Shown: positions 1-8,805, counted from the stretch's first letter. The stretch is 64,000 nt of DNA from an uncultured bacterium (GCA_949298795.1 CASFXV010000001.1:62001-126000), one strand, 5' to 3'. Notes: a model not told the origin generated them from the sequence alone. Numbers and translations: made by a program.

Positions 1-195
1 GGGACGGACGGCGCCACTCTGGCCGCCGCCGGCATACCCGCGCCGGACATTTTTGCCGGCATGTACAATATCCACAGCGAGTTGGAATACGCCGATGTGG
101 ACGTAATGGAAGCTTCTTTCCGCACGCTGATGCGGCTGGTTACCCTGTGGGCCCAGCAGAATCCATCAAACAACGCAAGCCAAGCCGCCAATTAG
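1..195 (+). CDS. M20-family peptidase, C-terminal end (partial)
   Basis: Open at the left edge; the last 64 codons and a TAG stop are present. The fragment begins with Gly-Thr-Asp-Gly and continues with a Pro-Asp-Ile-Phe-Ala-Gly segment and an Asn-Ile-His-Ser-Glu motif. This layout resembles the C-terminal active-site end of tripeptide aminopeptidase (PepT/M20B), where the His is a metal ligand. It would cleave short peptides in the cytoplasm; the N-terminus and any signal peptide lie outside the window. A related M20 dipeptidase or deacylase is possible. Confidence 0.65.
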   Translation, partial: GTDGATLAAAGIPAPDIFAGMYNIHSELEYADVDVMEASFRTLMRLVTLWAQQNPSNNASQAAN

Positions 196-218
196 CCCGT
201 GCGTTTGCTTTAATTACC

Positions 219-254
219 CCGCCCGCCTACCAAAAAAGCGGGCGGTTTTTATTT
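219..254 (+). terminator. Rho-independent terminator of the M20 gene
   Basis: A GC-rich inverted repeat (CCGCCCGC at 219-226, GCGGGCGG at 238-245) is followed by a T run, 24 bases after the stop codon. Confidence 0.85.
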
Positions 255-341
255 CCCCGCTATAAAAATCTAAGGCAAACGAACTAGCTGAACAAATAAT
301 ATTTTTCTATAATTTAAAGGTTAAAGCAGTTTTTTAGCAAA

Positions 342-370
342 TAAGCCTTTTTATACGGCTTATATATAAT
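342..370 (+). promoter_or_regulatory. Candidate promoter with operator-like inverted repeat
   Basis: A perfect TATAAT box lies at 365-370, and a transcript starting 6-7 bases later begins at about 377, the first base of the first helix of the downstream RNA. No -35 hexamer is recognisable. In its place TAAGCC (342-347) and GGCTTA (357-362) form a perfect 6-bp inverted repeat with a 9-base spacer, touching the -10 box. That is consistent with a dimeric regulator site. The assignment is inference from position only. Confidence 0.5.
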
Positions 371-376
371 TTGAAT

Positions 377-586
377 CTGTTTTTGGAACCGTATGAAGAA
401 TACGGTGAGCTGCTGGGATACCGGCGGCACAATGGAAATCCAAAAACAGTCGTTTTAAGCACAAGACAAACGGCCTAATTACCCGGTTGTTTTGTGCTGA
501 GTGCTTTCTGCCATAATTTTATGGCAGAAGGCCACGGCTGTTATTATTTGGGTTATTTCCATTGGCTCAAATATAACAGCCGTTTT
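377..586 (+). ncRNA. Candidate structured RNA: three-way junction, two hairpins, terminator-like stem
   Basis: No convincing ORF covers this stretch, but it folds by eye into consecutive helices. An outer 11-bp perfect stem (377-387 with 439-449) encloses a 6-bp hairpin (388-393/401-406) and an 8-bp hairpin with a GATA loop (409-416/421-428, two G-U pairs). Then come a 12-bp hairpin (458-469/487-498), an 11-bp hairpin (504-514/521-531) and a long stem of about 16 bp (534-550/568-583) ending in TTTTATC. The predicted start from the TATAAT box coincides with the first stem. I do not recognise it as 6S, tmRNA, RNase P, SRP or a known riboswitch. It could be a free small RNA or the regulatory leader of the gene at 642. 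Confidence 0.6.
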
Positions 587-641
587 ATCATCTCGCCTTA
601 TCTCCTGTTATACAGAGCCCTTTTTAAACTGGAGATAAAAG

Positions 642-1883
642 ATGACTTTATTTAATCCATTTTTTATTAACACGAATTTATGTTACACCCAAAAGGATTG
701 CCAAGACTTACCTACTTTCTTAAATAATATTGCAGGCAATACAGGGAACTCTTACATTGCCTACAGTGTACTTAAATTACTGTACGGGAAAATATTTCCT
801 GTAGCAGAAATAAAAAATTTATGGTCTTATAATTTTGATAAACAAGACGAATTAATTGCGCAAATAAATAATCAATACTCGCATGTTATTTTATTTTTAC
901 AAGACCAAATCCGATTGGAACAATCCTATGGAGTCCAACCAGACTGGAAAAAGATAAACGGGTTCTTATCCAAGCTTAAAAAGCCGTTTATTGTATTTAG
1001 TTTAGGTGCCAATGATTTTGGGCAAAACGGCCCGGACTGGTGGAAAAAACTGCCAAAAGATTTTCTGCAATTTTTACATATTGTATCCGAGCACAGCGTT
1101 TCGCTTGGGGTCAGAGGCTTGCAGACCTTGGAAATTTTAGAAAAACTAGGAATAAAAAATGCAAAAGCAGTGGGCTGCCCCACTTTCTTTGAAACAGGCC
1201 CTAACAAACAAATAATAAAAAAACCATTAACAAAGAGTACGGATATTTTGAGGGCCGGTTCTTTAGATTTTAGAAGCCAGCGCCTTTTATCAGGAGTAAT
1301 ACAAGATGAAACCGCTCTGATCGAATTACTGTATTTCAAACAATTTTCCACAACCCCGTTAGCAACAAAACCGTCTTTCCCTTTTTTGTTATCGATAGCC
1401 ACAGGGGGAATGCGTTGCTTTGCGGGAATAGAAAAATGGAAAGAATTCGTTTCCCAATTTACCTGCTGTATAAGCTCCAGGATGCACGGCGGGATTTTAG
1501 CCTTAAACTGCGGGGTACCCGCCGTTTTGGTAAATAAAGATTTGCGCGCCAAGGAAATGTGTCAATTATTTAAAATACCTAACTTTGCCCAAACAGCCCG
1601 CCAATATAGCTGGGAAGAACTTTACCAGCAAGCAGACTTTGAGCCTTTAAACAAACAATATCCTGTTCTTTATAAAGCTTTTACCAGCTGGCTGGCGGAA
1701 AACGGCCTGACTACTGAGATAATAAAACAAGCCCGTCAAACAGCCGAAAATATTCCCCCCATACAAGAACCGGAACTGCCGCCCAGCCCACATTTTTCAC
1801 AGTGGTTGGATGACATACTAAAAACCAAATACTATTACATTCCCACACAGGAACTTATCAAACTGCTCATACAGAAAATATGA
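642..1883 (+). CDS. Polysaccharide pyruvyl transferase family protein
   Basis: A 413-residue cytoplasmic-looking protein. An N-terminal Gly-Asn-Thr-Gly-Asn motif is followed by a Rossmann-like half. The C-terminal half holds Ser-Ser-Arg-Met-His-Gly-Gly followed by Gly-Val-Pro-Ala, the signature end of polysaccharide pyruvyl transferases (CsaB/WcaK group). Such enzymes move pyruvate from phosphoenolpyruvate onto surface glycans. The start follows a GGAGA ribosome site at 631-635. The gene is visibly richer in A and T than most neighbours and stands alone behind the structured RNA, so transfer is possible. Exact substrate unknown. Confidence 0.72.
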   Translation: MTLFNPFFINTNLCYTQKDCQDLPTFLNNIAGNTGNSYIAYSVLKLLYGKIFPVAEIKNLWSYNFDKQDELIAQINNQYSHVILFLQDQIRLEQSYGVQPDWKKINGFLSKLKKPFIVFSLGANDFGQNGPDWWKKLPKDFLQFLHIVSEHSVSLGVRGLQTLEILEKLGIKNAKAVGCPTFFETGPNKQIIKKPLTKSTDILRAGSLDFRSQRLLSGVIQDETALIELLYFKQFSTTPLATKPSFPFLLSIATGGMRCFAGIEKWKEFVSQFTCCISSRMHGGILALNCGVPAVLVNKDLRAKEMCQLFKIPNFAQTARQYSWEELYQQADFEPLNKQYPVLYKAFTSWLAENGLTTEIIKQARQTAENIPPIQEPELPPSPHFSQWLDDILKTKYYYIPTQELIKLLIQKI

Positions 1884-1952
1884 CATGCCGTCATAAAAAA
1901 CGTTCAAGCTGGCAACAATACCCCCCTGACTACTCTTTAGTATGCCATATAC

Positions 1953-1986
1953 AAAAACCCCGGAGATTAAACTCCGGGGTTTTTCA
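1953..1986. terminator. Bidirectional terminator between convergent genes
   Basis: AACCCCGGAG (1956-1965) and CTCCGGGGTT form a perfect stem with an A run before it and a T run after it, so it can end transcription from both the pyruvyl transferase gene and the DUF2339 gene. Confidence 0.85.
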
Positions 1987-2006
1987 CCAGGTTACAAGTG
2001 TTAAGT

Positions 2007-4904
2007 TTACGATTTTTTGCGAAGCATTTGAAACACAAACGAGATACCTATCAACACAATAGACACGCCAAATAAACCGATGATTCGGTATCCCCCTTCC
2101 AAGGCCCACACGTCGGAAAAGAAAAGCTTAAACAAAGCCAGCCCTATCAACATCCAACCTATTTTGGACAGGAAACTTTTTTCTTTTCCCCAGCCCAAAA
2201 ACAAACAGGCCGCGCCAAACACAGTCCACCCCAACGTATACACAATGGCGGAATTAAACGAGCCAAATACATCTAAATTAATGGCACTCTCTCCCTGGGA
2301 GAAACAAACCGCAATTTCAATATGCATCAGTATAAACAACAACAGCCCGCCCAGTCCCTTTAAGCAAGCAATAAAGCCGGTTTCCTCCTGCGGTTTCCAG
2401 GCGCAAGCGGCATACAGCATAGCCGCGGCCGGAATGCCAAACTCATACAGGAAATGATTGATAAACAGCAAACCGCCTTCATTTGCCGGCACCGTATATT
2501 GCGTACAAAACAGCACACGCAAAAAGACAATCCCGAGCAACACAAAAGCGGTGCGCGTTAATCCTTTATGCAGCAATTTGCGATTAAGCCATACCAGCGC
2601 GGCCCCTTCCAACGCCCAAGCAACGTCTACCCATCTGCCGCTAAATTGCAACGGGAAAAACGCCGTAAAGAAAAATAACCCCGCCCCGGCCAGCCAAGCC
2701 AAACGGCTGCGCTGTATTCCTTCTTCAAGCGGCTGCCAAGAAAGGGTTAAATAGGTTGCCGTGAAATAAATCAAAGCAAACAGGGCCGCTAGCAGGCCGG
2801 AATGGACATCATAATACCGGTCCAACGTAAGGTGAAGCATTACAAAAGCCGCCAGGCCGGAAACAGCCGCCATCGCCCAAGCAAAACGGTCATTAAAAAA
2901 CCGCTGTTTAAATACAAACGGCAGCAACATAAATACCGCATTTAACGCAATCACCAAGCTAATGAAAGCCGGCAGGTTGCTTTCCGGGTTGCCCAAAAAG
3001 CAGGTAAGCTGGAGCAATACGCTCCCCACCAAAGCCCCGGGCAGAATTTTCCCGCTTTGATATATGTAAGACAAAAACAGGCACAACACGTTAAGCCCCA
3101 GTACAAAAGGCAATATTAACAGGAATTTCTCCGGCATTCTGCCCGCTACGCTCAAAGTAAGCAGATAGGGCATCAGCGCGGAAAGGGAAACCGCTAAATT
3201 GGCAGAAGCAAAACGCGAAGGCATCACCCACCGGGTTATACCAAAAATGAAAAATACCGGCAGCAGCCCCAAACATAAAACCACCAAGTAAGACATTTCT
3301 ACAAACTCAAAGCTAGGCTTTAGTCCGATTAATGCCACCAAAAACAACAGCGCCGCAAATAGCGCAGCCCATACTTTTCTTGAAGCGGCGGCAAACAAAA
3401 TAGAAATCCCCATTAATACGCACAACAAAATACAGCTAAACAGGAAAGACTCCGCCCCTTCCGTTAACCCTTGAAATACGGCAGGCAGCATCAAAAACGT
3501 GGGGAATAAAACAGCCCCCACACCAATAGGCTGTTCTTTTCGTTTATATAGAAACAGTTCCGCCCCGCCGTTAATGGCGGCAAACGCCACAAAGGTTAAC
3601 AGCATAACCGCCGGGCTGATTAAATCCTGCAGGCGGTAGGACCATATCCACAAAGCCGCAAACACAAACCCTTTGCCTATGCGCCAAGCCAGGCTGTGCA
3701 TTTCTTTATCCCGGCAGGTTAAATAGACCAGCAAGAAATTAAGCCAAAGCCCCAACGCCAAAAAATACAAAGAGCGCGGCAGAAAAAGCACATTCACCCA
3801 AACGCCCGCCAAAACAAACCATAAATTACCCGTAACAAAAAACCCCAACAGGCTGCGGGTATATCCTTTTAAACGCTCGGCATATTTCCAAGAAGCAAAC
3901 GCCGCACCCGCCGTATGCAGGACGCAAAAAACACAAAAAGTAACGCTGCCGGCACGCAAACCGCCGCAGAAAGCTATTATCAGCTGGCAAAGAAAAGTAA
4001 ACACCAAAGAGCTAATCAGCAAGCCGTCCCATTTGCGCAACAAGGCGGCGGCCGCCGCGGCTATATTAATACAAGCCACATAAGTGAAAAAGAATAAGGC
4101 ATGGTCACTTCCTACAGACAACAGAAACGGCGTTATAAAACCGATAATCTGCGCCAAAAAGCCTACGTATTTGGCCTGCTTCCATATGGCTACCCCAAAA
4201 GACAAAAAAGCAATACAGGCCATTAAAGTAAAAGCGCCGCTTGCCCCTAACAAATGGTAAAAGACGTAGGCGCCGTATACCGCTGCGTACAGTATGGTAA
4301 GCCCCACCCCGCTTAATGTATCGGCCGTGGTTTTAAGATTGGGCCTTTTTATTATTAATCCCGCCGCCAGCAGCAGCACACCTAAAGAAGCGCTTAACAC
4401 AATGCGCATGACCGGGCTGATTAAATTATTTTCAATAGAATATTTAATCCAAAAAACCACGCCCAAAAACAGGGTAAAACCACCTATCCATGACAAGGTT
4501 TGAACAAGGGTAAAGTTATGCCCCTGCGGCGAGGAACTTGCCGGGGAAGCTTCGGCCGTTTTTTGTTCTTGCGTTTGGGATAATGCGCCAGCTGTTTCTT
4601 GGCCGGCGGCGGGGATAGAAGCGCCCTCCACGGCTGCCGCCATAACCGGCTGAGGCGGCTGCGGGGACGGATCTGCATCCGGCAATACGTTTTCTGACGG
4701 GGTGGAAATATCTTGTGCAGGCGAAGCGGCCTCTTCTTGGGCGGAAGGTTCCGTGGGCGCGGATTGTTCCTTTTGCAGCGCAGGGGCAGCAACTTCCGCT
4801 CCTTTTGCACGCAGCTGGTTTTCTAACATTTTTACGCGGGTTTTTAAATGCCCAATCTGAACAAATATAACCACAAACAAAGCAACCGCAATGAAAACAA
4901 ACAT
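2007..4904 (-). CDS. DUF2339 multi-pass membrane protein
   Basis: A 965-residue integral membrane protein. It has one N-terminal membrane segment (residues about 1-20) and a coiled heptad stretch containing Met-Leu-Glu-Asn-Gln. A low-complexity Ala/Pro/Gln/Glu linker runs to about residue 130, followed by more than twenty hydrophobic segments to the C-terminus. The first block after the linker (Trp-Ile-Gly-Gly-Phe, then Tyr-Ser-Ile-Glu-Asn) and the repeated membrane pairs match the DUF2339 family of predicted membrane proteins, whose function is not established. A strong AGGGGG ribosome site precedes the ATG. It is transcribed divergently from the ankyrin lipoprotein gene. Confidence 0.8.
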   Translation of the reverse strand: MFVFIAVALFVVIFVQIGHLKTRVKMLENQLRAKGAEVAAPALQKEQSAPTEPSAQEEAASPAQDISTPSENVLPDADPSPQPPQPVMAAAVEGASIPAAGQETAGALSQTQEQKTAEASPASSSPQGHNFTLVQTLSWIGGFTLFLGVVFWIKYSIENNLISPVMRIVLSASLGVLLLAAGLIIKRPNLKTTADTLSGVGLTILYAAVYGAYVFYHLLGASGAFTLMACIAFLSFGVAIWKQAKYVGFLAQIIGFITPFLLSVGSDHALFFFTYVACINIAAAAAALLRKWDGLLISSLVFTFLCQLIIAFCGGLRAGSVTFCVFCVLHTAGAAFASWKYAERLKGYTRSLLGFFVTGNLWFVLAGVWVNVLFLPRSLYFLALGLWLNFLLVYLTCRDKEMHSLAWRIGKGFVFAALWIWSYRLQDLISPAVMLLTFVAFAAINGGAELFLYKRKEQPIGVGAVLFPTFLMLPAVFQGLTEGAESFLFSCILLCVLMGISILFAAASRKVWAALFAALLFLVALIGLKPSFEFVEMSYLVVLCLGLLPVFFIFGITRWVMPSRFASANLAVSLSALMPYLLTLSVAGRMPEKFLLILPFVLGLNVLCLFLSYIYQSGKILPGALVGSVLLQLTCFLGNPESNLPAFISLVIALNAVFMLLPFVFKQRFFNDRFAWAMAAVSGLAAFVMLHLTLDRYYDVHSGLLAALFALIYFTATYLTLSWQPLEEGIQRSRLAWLAGAGLFFFTAFFPLQFSGRWVDVAWALEGAALVWLNRKLLHKGLTRTAFVLLGIVFLRVLFCTQYTVPANEGGLLFINHFLYEFGIPAAAMLYAACAWKPQEETGFIACLKGLGGLLLFILMHIEIAVCFSQGESAINLDVFGSFNSAIVYTLGWTVFGAACLFLGWGKEKSFLSKIGWMLIGLALFKLFFSDVWALEGGYRIIGLFGVSIVLIGISFVFQMLRKKS

Positions 4905-5060
4905 AAATAGCCCCCTTATTTAAATGGTCGCTGTTTCAACATACCCACTGTCAGATAGCAGACATCCTGCTTAAACATTTTTTATTGTATCATATATTGT
5001 ATATTAAGTGTCAGAATACAAAAAAGGAAAAATAAAATAAACACCACGTTAGGGGGTCTT

Positions 5061-7778
5061 ATGAATAAAAAACACATACTGCCGCTGGTATATTCCATTT
5101 TGTTGTCTTCTTGGGGATGTATTGGGGAACAACCCAGCCAATCCCAACAGCAGGACCAGTCTTTCCCATATGCTACCAATGACATAAAACAACAAATAGC
5201 GGCCAAGGTGTTTCAAGTAAAAGAGCCCATTGCCCCTGATTTTTTTGAAACAATCAATTATTTTCCCATCATGCAAAAAGTACTGAAAGAGGGCTACAAC
5301 GTTTTTGGAACGGACCCCAAACAACAAGTTTTTTGGTATTACCTCATGCGTATGAGAATACTTATCCTTCAATCCACATCCTCCCAGCCGACAGATGACT
5401 TAGGCATTGGTATGGAGTATTTAAATATGTTGGGGGCTCCCGCCCGTAAATTTTTAGAACAAAACAAAGAAGAGGGCGTAAAAATATTTTCCGACGTTAT
5501 CCGTTACGAAGAAACTTATCCGTATGATATTGCACAGCAAATAGAAGAGATTGAAAAAATAACCGTGGAAACCCTGCCCCAAAAAGCATATTTGCTGAAT
5601 ATTAATTTCCCTTCTGAAGCAGATTGGGAACAAGCAAAAAAAGAGCTGTCCCCCGAAGATTTTGCCAAATTACAGGAAGAATACAAAGTATCACCGGAGC
5701 AATTAGAAAAAACTAAACAACAAGCCTTGGAACAACTGAAGGAATTTCCGCGGGAAGCGGTTTCCAAAGCACGCCAGCATGTGCTTCAACTATTTAAAGC
5801 AGACTTGGAAATGCTGCAAAGCAACAAATCCCCGGAAGAATTCATAGCGCAAAAAAACCGCGAAAACAATATAACGGAATATGACATAGGCTTCACCGCC
5901 CCGTTAAATTATCCGGCGGCGTTATTTTTTGCCGAGTTTGTTTTAGATGAAAAAAACGACGATAACCGCTTGGGAGTGAACCCTTTTAACGCCATAGAAT
6001 ACGGAGATTGGACCTTTACCAAACACCGTATTTCTTTGGGAGATGCAAAACCGCTGCCCCACGCGTTGGATTTGATGTGGTACTCAGCCGCTGAAAACAA
6101 AAGTTATTTATTGGAGACCAAGCTTCCTTTGGAAAAAATGGCCCAAATCGCTTTTTCTCAAGAAGACGACCACACTACGGAATTTGTATTCGGCCTTGCG
6201 CCGTTTGGCACGGTAGCTTTATGGGCCCAAGACCCCAATACGCATGAAATTTCTCTCTTGGGCAGCTTCCAGGCAAAAGAATATCCCCTAGCCTTTGAAG
6301 ACTTCAACCGGCGGATCCAATCCCCGGCAACCAATTGGGAAGAATACCGAAACGAACTGTTAGAACAAAGGCCTGAAGCAAAACAATATTTAGCCGAGCA
6401 CGGCCTGCCCGCCGCTGACGTTTTTCAACAATTTAATAATGTTTACAACACGGGCATACGGGTAGAGTTTCCTAACGCAAACACGCAGCTGGAATCTTTT
6501 AGCATTACTTATTTCAACGGGGAAACGGAAAAACTATCCGCCGCTTCCGCACCTGTTTCTAAACGGGCAAAAATCAAGAATGTCACCCTAATGTATAAAG
6601 AGGACAATACATATGATTTTGCTTCCTATTTGTTTGTAAGCAATCAGGAAGCGCAAGACAATAAAATATCCCACCAAGCCTATCAAACCGTCTTTGCAGA
6701 CAACCCGGACCAGCCGGGCGAAATTGTTTTATCTTTTGATAAAGAAAAGAAAGCTTGGAAGATGGATGTTTCCGCCAACGGGAAAACGCAAAATATTCCC
6801 CTGGAGGAATTACGCTTTAAAAATAAATTTGAAGAATACCGCTCCCCTGTCTACTACCAGCCCCAGGCCCTGTGGAAAGGCACCAAACCGGCCGAAGCCG
6901 AAACCAAGCCGGTTATTACACCTGAAAAACGCAACGAAACCTTAACCCAAGCCATTTTGAAAAATGACGATAATTTGTTCTTTCAAATGCTGGAAGAAGG
7001 GGCGGATATCCATTACCAAACCCCAAACCAACAAACCATGCTTTCTTTGGCTGTATCCTATGGGAAAGACAAATTCGTACAGAAATTGATTGAACTGGGA
7101 GCGGATGTAAACGAGAGGGAACCTGCTTCCGGCTATACGCCCCTTATGCTGGCCTGCCAAATACAAAACCTATCCATTGTAAACCAGCTGATTGCAGCCG
7201 GGGCCGACGTAAACGCCCCACGCCGGCTCTACAACCAAGACCTTGCCGAAAACCCTTTAAGCATGGCTTTGGAAACTAAAGACGAAGGAATTATCAACGC
7301 GTTACAAGCCGCCGGAGCCAAAGAACCCCCGCAACAGCAAGAAGAACCCGCCGCCACCGAAAACCAGGGCCAGCCAGAAGCGGACGGCTTTTCACCCCTT
7401 GCCATGGCCGTAGCAAGCTCAGATACGCCGCGGGCAAAAGAACTTATTCAAGCCGGAGCAGATGTAAATACCAAAATACCCGGGGTAGGGAGCGTGCTTC
7501 TGTTTGCGTGCAGCACCGGCAATGCGCAAGCGGCGCAGGCGCTTATTCAAGCCGGGGCCGATGTAAATGCTATCGGAGACGGCGGCTACACCCCGCTTAT
7601 GCTGGCCTGCAGCCAGGGCAACCTGGAAATAGCCAAAATGCTGGTGGCGGCCGGGGCCGATGTAAACGCCCAGCATATTATGAACGGGCAACCCACCGGG
7701 TTAAATCCGCTTCAAATGGCTGCCGCGGGCGGATTTAATGATTTGGCCCAATTTCTAAAAGACTCCGGCGCCCATTAG
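5061..7778 (+). CDS. Ankyrin-repeat lipoprotein
   Basis: A 905-residue protein with a lipoprotein signal peptide: the hydrophobic start ends in Ser-Ser-Trp-Gly-Cys at residue 20. Residues of about 25-620 form an unrecognised domain rich in Gln, Glu and Lys. From about residue 627 come ankyrin repeats marked by recurring Gly-Ala-Asp-Val-Asn and Thr-Pro-Leu-Met-Leu-Ala. They form two blocks (about 627-755 and 775-900) split by a Pro/Gln/Glu linker. Ankyrin repeats bind other proteins, so a periplasmic or surface scaffold is likely, but the N-terminal function is unknown. The start is set by a GGGGG ribosome site at 5052-5056. Confidence 0.85.
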   Translation: MNKKHILPLVYSILLSSWGCIGEQPSQSQQQDQSFPYATNDIKQQIAAKVFQVKEPIAPDFFETINYFPIMQKVLKEGYNVFGTDPKQQVFWYYLMRMRILILQSTSSQPTDDLGIGMEYLNMLGAPARKFLEQNKEEGVKIFSDVIRYEETYPYDIAQQIEEIEKITVETLPQKAYLLNINFPSEADWEQAKKELSPEDFAKLQEEYKVSPEQLEKTKQQALEQLKEFPREAVSKARQHVLQLFKADLEMLQSNKSPEEFIAQKNRENNITEYDIGFTAPLNYPAALFFAEFVLDEKNDDNRLGVNPFNAIEYGDWTFTKHRISLGDAKPLPHALDLMWYSAAENKSYLLETKLPLEKMAQIAFSQEDDHTTEFVFGLAPFGTVALWAQDPNTHEISLLGSFQAKEYPLAFEDFNRRIQSPATNWEEYRNELLEQRPEAKQYLAEHGLPAADVFQQFNNVYNTGIRVEFPNANTQLESFSITYFNGETEKLSAASAPVSKRAKIKNVTLMYKEDNTYDFASYLFVSNQEAQDNKISHQAYQTVFADNPDQPGEIVLSFDKEKKAWKMDVSANGKTQNIPLEELRFKNKFEEYRSPVYYQPQALWKGTKPAEAETKPVITPEKRNETLTQAILKNDDNLFFQMLEEGADIHYQTPNQQTMLSLAVSYGKDKFVQKLIELGADVNEREPASGYTPLMLACQIQNLSIVNQLIAAGADVNAPRRLYNQDLAENPLSMALETKDEGIINALQAAGAKEPPQQQEEPAATENQGQPEADGFSPLAMAVASSDTPRAKELIQAGADVNTKIPGVGSVLLFACSTGNAQAAQALIQAGADVNAIGDGGYTPLMLACSQGNLEIAKMLVAAGADVNAQHIMNGQPTGLNPLQMAAAGGFNDLAQFLKDSGAH

Positions 7779-7796
7779 CCTAAGTTTATTAAAAAC

Positions 7797-7831
7797 AAAA
7801 AACGCTCCGGTTAAACCGGGGCGTTTTTATA
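7797..7831. terminator. Bidirectional terminator between convergent genes
   Basis: AACGCTCCGGT and ACCGGGGCGTT form a stem flanked by A and T runs, between the ankyrin lipoprotein gene and the outer-membrane-like gene. Confidence 0.85.
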
Positions 7832-7842
7832 TTCCATTATTA

Positions 7843-8634
7843 TTACATAAGCCAGCGTAAACCTACAGAAAGGAAAACTTCCGTCTTGGAACCGTCGGCG
7901 CTGTGAGTGGCAAAGCCCAATTTGCTCATTAAATCCACATCATCCGCCAGCACACGGCTGTATCCGCCCGCAATACGGAAAGTGGTGTCACTGTCCCCGC
8001 CGTCTACGCGTTTGCCAAGCAAGCCCAGGCTGGCTTCCACATCAACGGAGCTGATTTTATCTACATAATATTTACCAAGGCCGCCCAAATAAAAGTCCGT
8101 AGCGCTTTTGCCTTGGTCCGTGCTTCCCACAAAATCAAGCGCGGCAAAACCGCCCCACGTCCATTCTTTAACGGCAGAAGCCTGGCGGCCCACCATAGCC
8201 CCCAAACCAAAATCCGTAGAACCTTTGGCTACACCGTCCGGCTTATTATCCCAGGGGGAATCAAAAATGGCCGGGCTAAAATGAACCCCTAAATCCAACA
8301 ACAAATCTTTTTCGGCAAAATTTTCGCTGGCGCGGTACCTAAGGCCAAAATCCGGGTCCGTTAAACCGTTTTCCTTATAATTATCCATTTTCAAATTAGC
8401 TAACCCTAAAGAAACATAGGCTTCCCAACGTTCAGCCAACCCATAGCGAAAGGTTTCTTTAATCCTCCACATTTTGGCGCCGTCCCCGCCCTCATAATTA
8501 TTCATATAACCCAATTCGCTGTCCAGCAACATGGCAGATGGATTCAACATAAAGAAAGGGTCCGTTGCCGCCGGCTGAGCCAAAACCGGCAAGGCCGCCG
8601 CAAACATCAAAAACGACAGTAATGCTTTTTTCAT
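7843..8634 (-). CDS. Putative outer-membrane beta-barrel protein
   Basis: A 263-residue exported protein. The start is placed at 8634 because AGGAGG sits just upstream (8639-8644) and the product then begins with a classical signal peptide (Lys-Lys, hydrophobic core, Ala-Gln-Ala-like cleavage near residue 19). The mature part alternates polar and hydrophobic residues with many Gly and aromatic residues and ends in Gly-Leu-Arg-Trp-Leu-Met, as in small outer-membrane barrels. No named family is recognised. A longer in-frame start at 8742 adds a non-signal-like extension and has no ribosome site. Confidence 0.6.
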   Translation of the reverse strand: MKKALLSFLMFAAALPVLAQPAATDPFFMLNPSAMLLDSELGYMNNYEGGDGAKMWRIKETFRYGLAERWEAYVSLGLANLKMDNYKENGLTDPDFGLRYRASENFAEKDLLLDLGVHFSPAIFDSPWDNKPDGVAKGSTDFGLGAMVGRQASAVKEWTWGGFAALDFVGSTDQGKSATDFYLGGLGKYYVDKISSVDVEASLGLLGKRVDGGDSDTTFRIAGGYSRVLADDVDLMSKLGFATHSADGSKTEVFLSVGLRWLM

Positions 8635-8773
8635 ACAACCTCCTAATAATAAGATAGAACATTGTATCCATTTTTTTTTGTAAAAGCAATTCCAAACGAC
8701 ACGCTGGCCCCAAGCAGATTTTTGTCCGTCGTATTCGTTCATAATCGTGCGGGATAAAAACCTATTTTATAAA

Positions 8774-8805
8774 TAAAAAACCCTTTGACTTACTGGTCAA
8801 AGGGT
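8774..8805 (-). terminator. Terminator of the tRNA-Leu gene
   Basis: CCCTTTGAC (8781-8789) pairs with GTCAAAGGG (8796-8804). On the minus strand the stem is followed by a run of six T residues. Confidence 0.8.

Noticed and set aside
377-449. Hammerhead ribozyme, suggested by the three-way junction
   Set aside because: The junction strands (GA and ACAATGGAAA) lack the CUGANGA and GAAA core elements, so the fold is not a hammerhead.
342-640. Known riboswitch (purine, cobalamin, TPP, c-di-GMP)
   Set aside because: None of the conserved core sequences I know for these classes is present, although distant variants cannot be ruled out without a covariance search.
926-1552. 208-codon minus-strand ORF
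   Set aside because: Lies fully within the pyruvyl transferase gene on the opposite strand, shows no recognisable domain and no ribosome site.
1880-2062. Short plus-strand ORF of 60 codons
   Set aside because: It spans the terminator and the end of the DUF2339 gene and has no ribosome site of its own.
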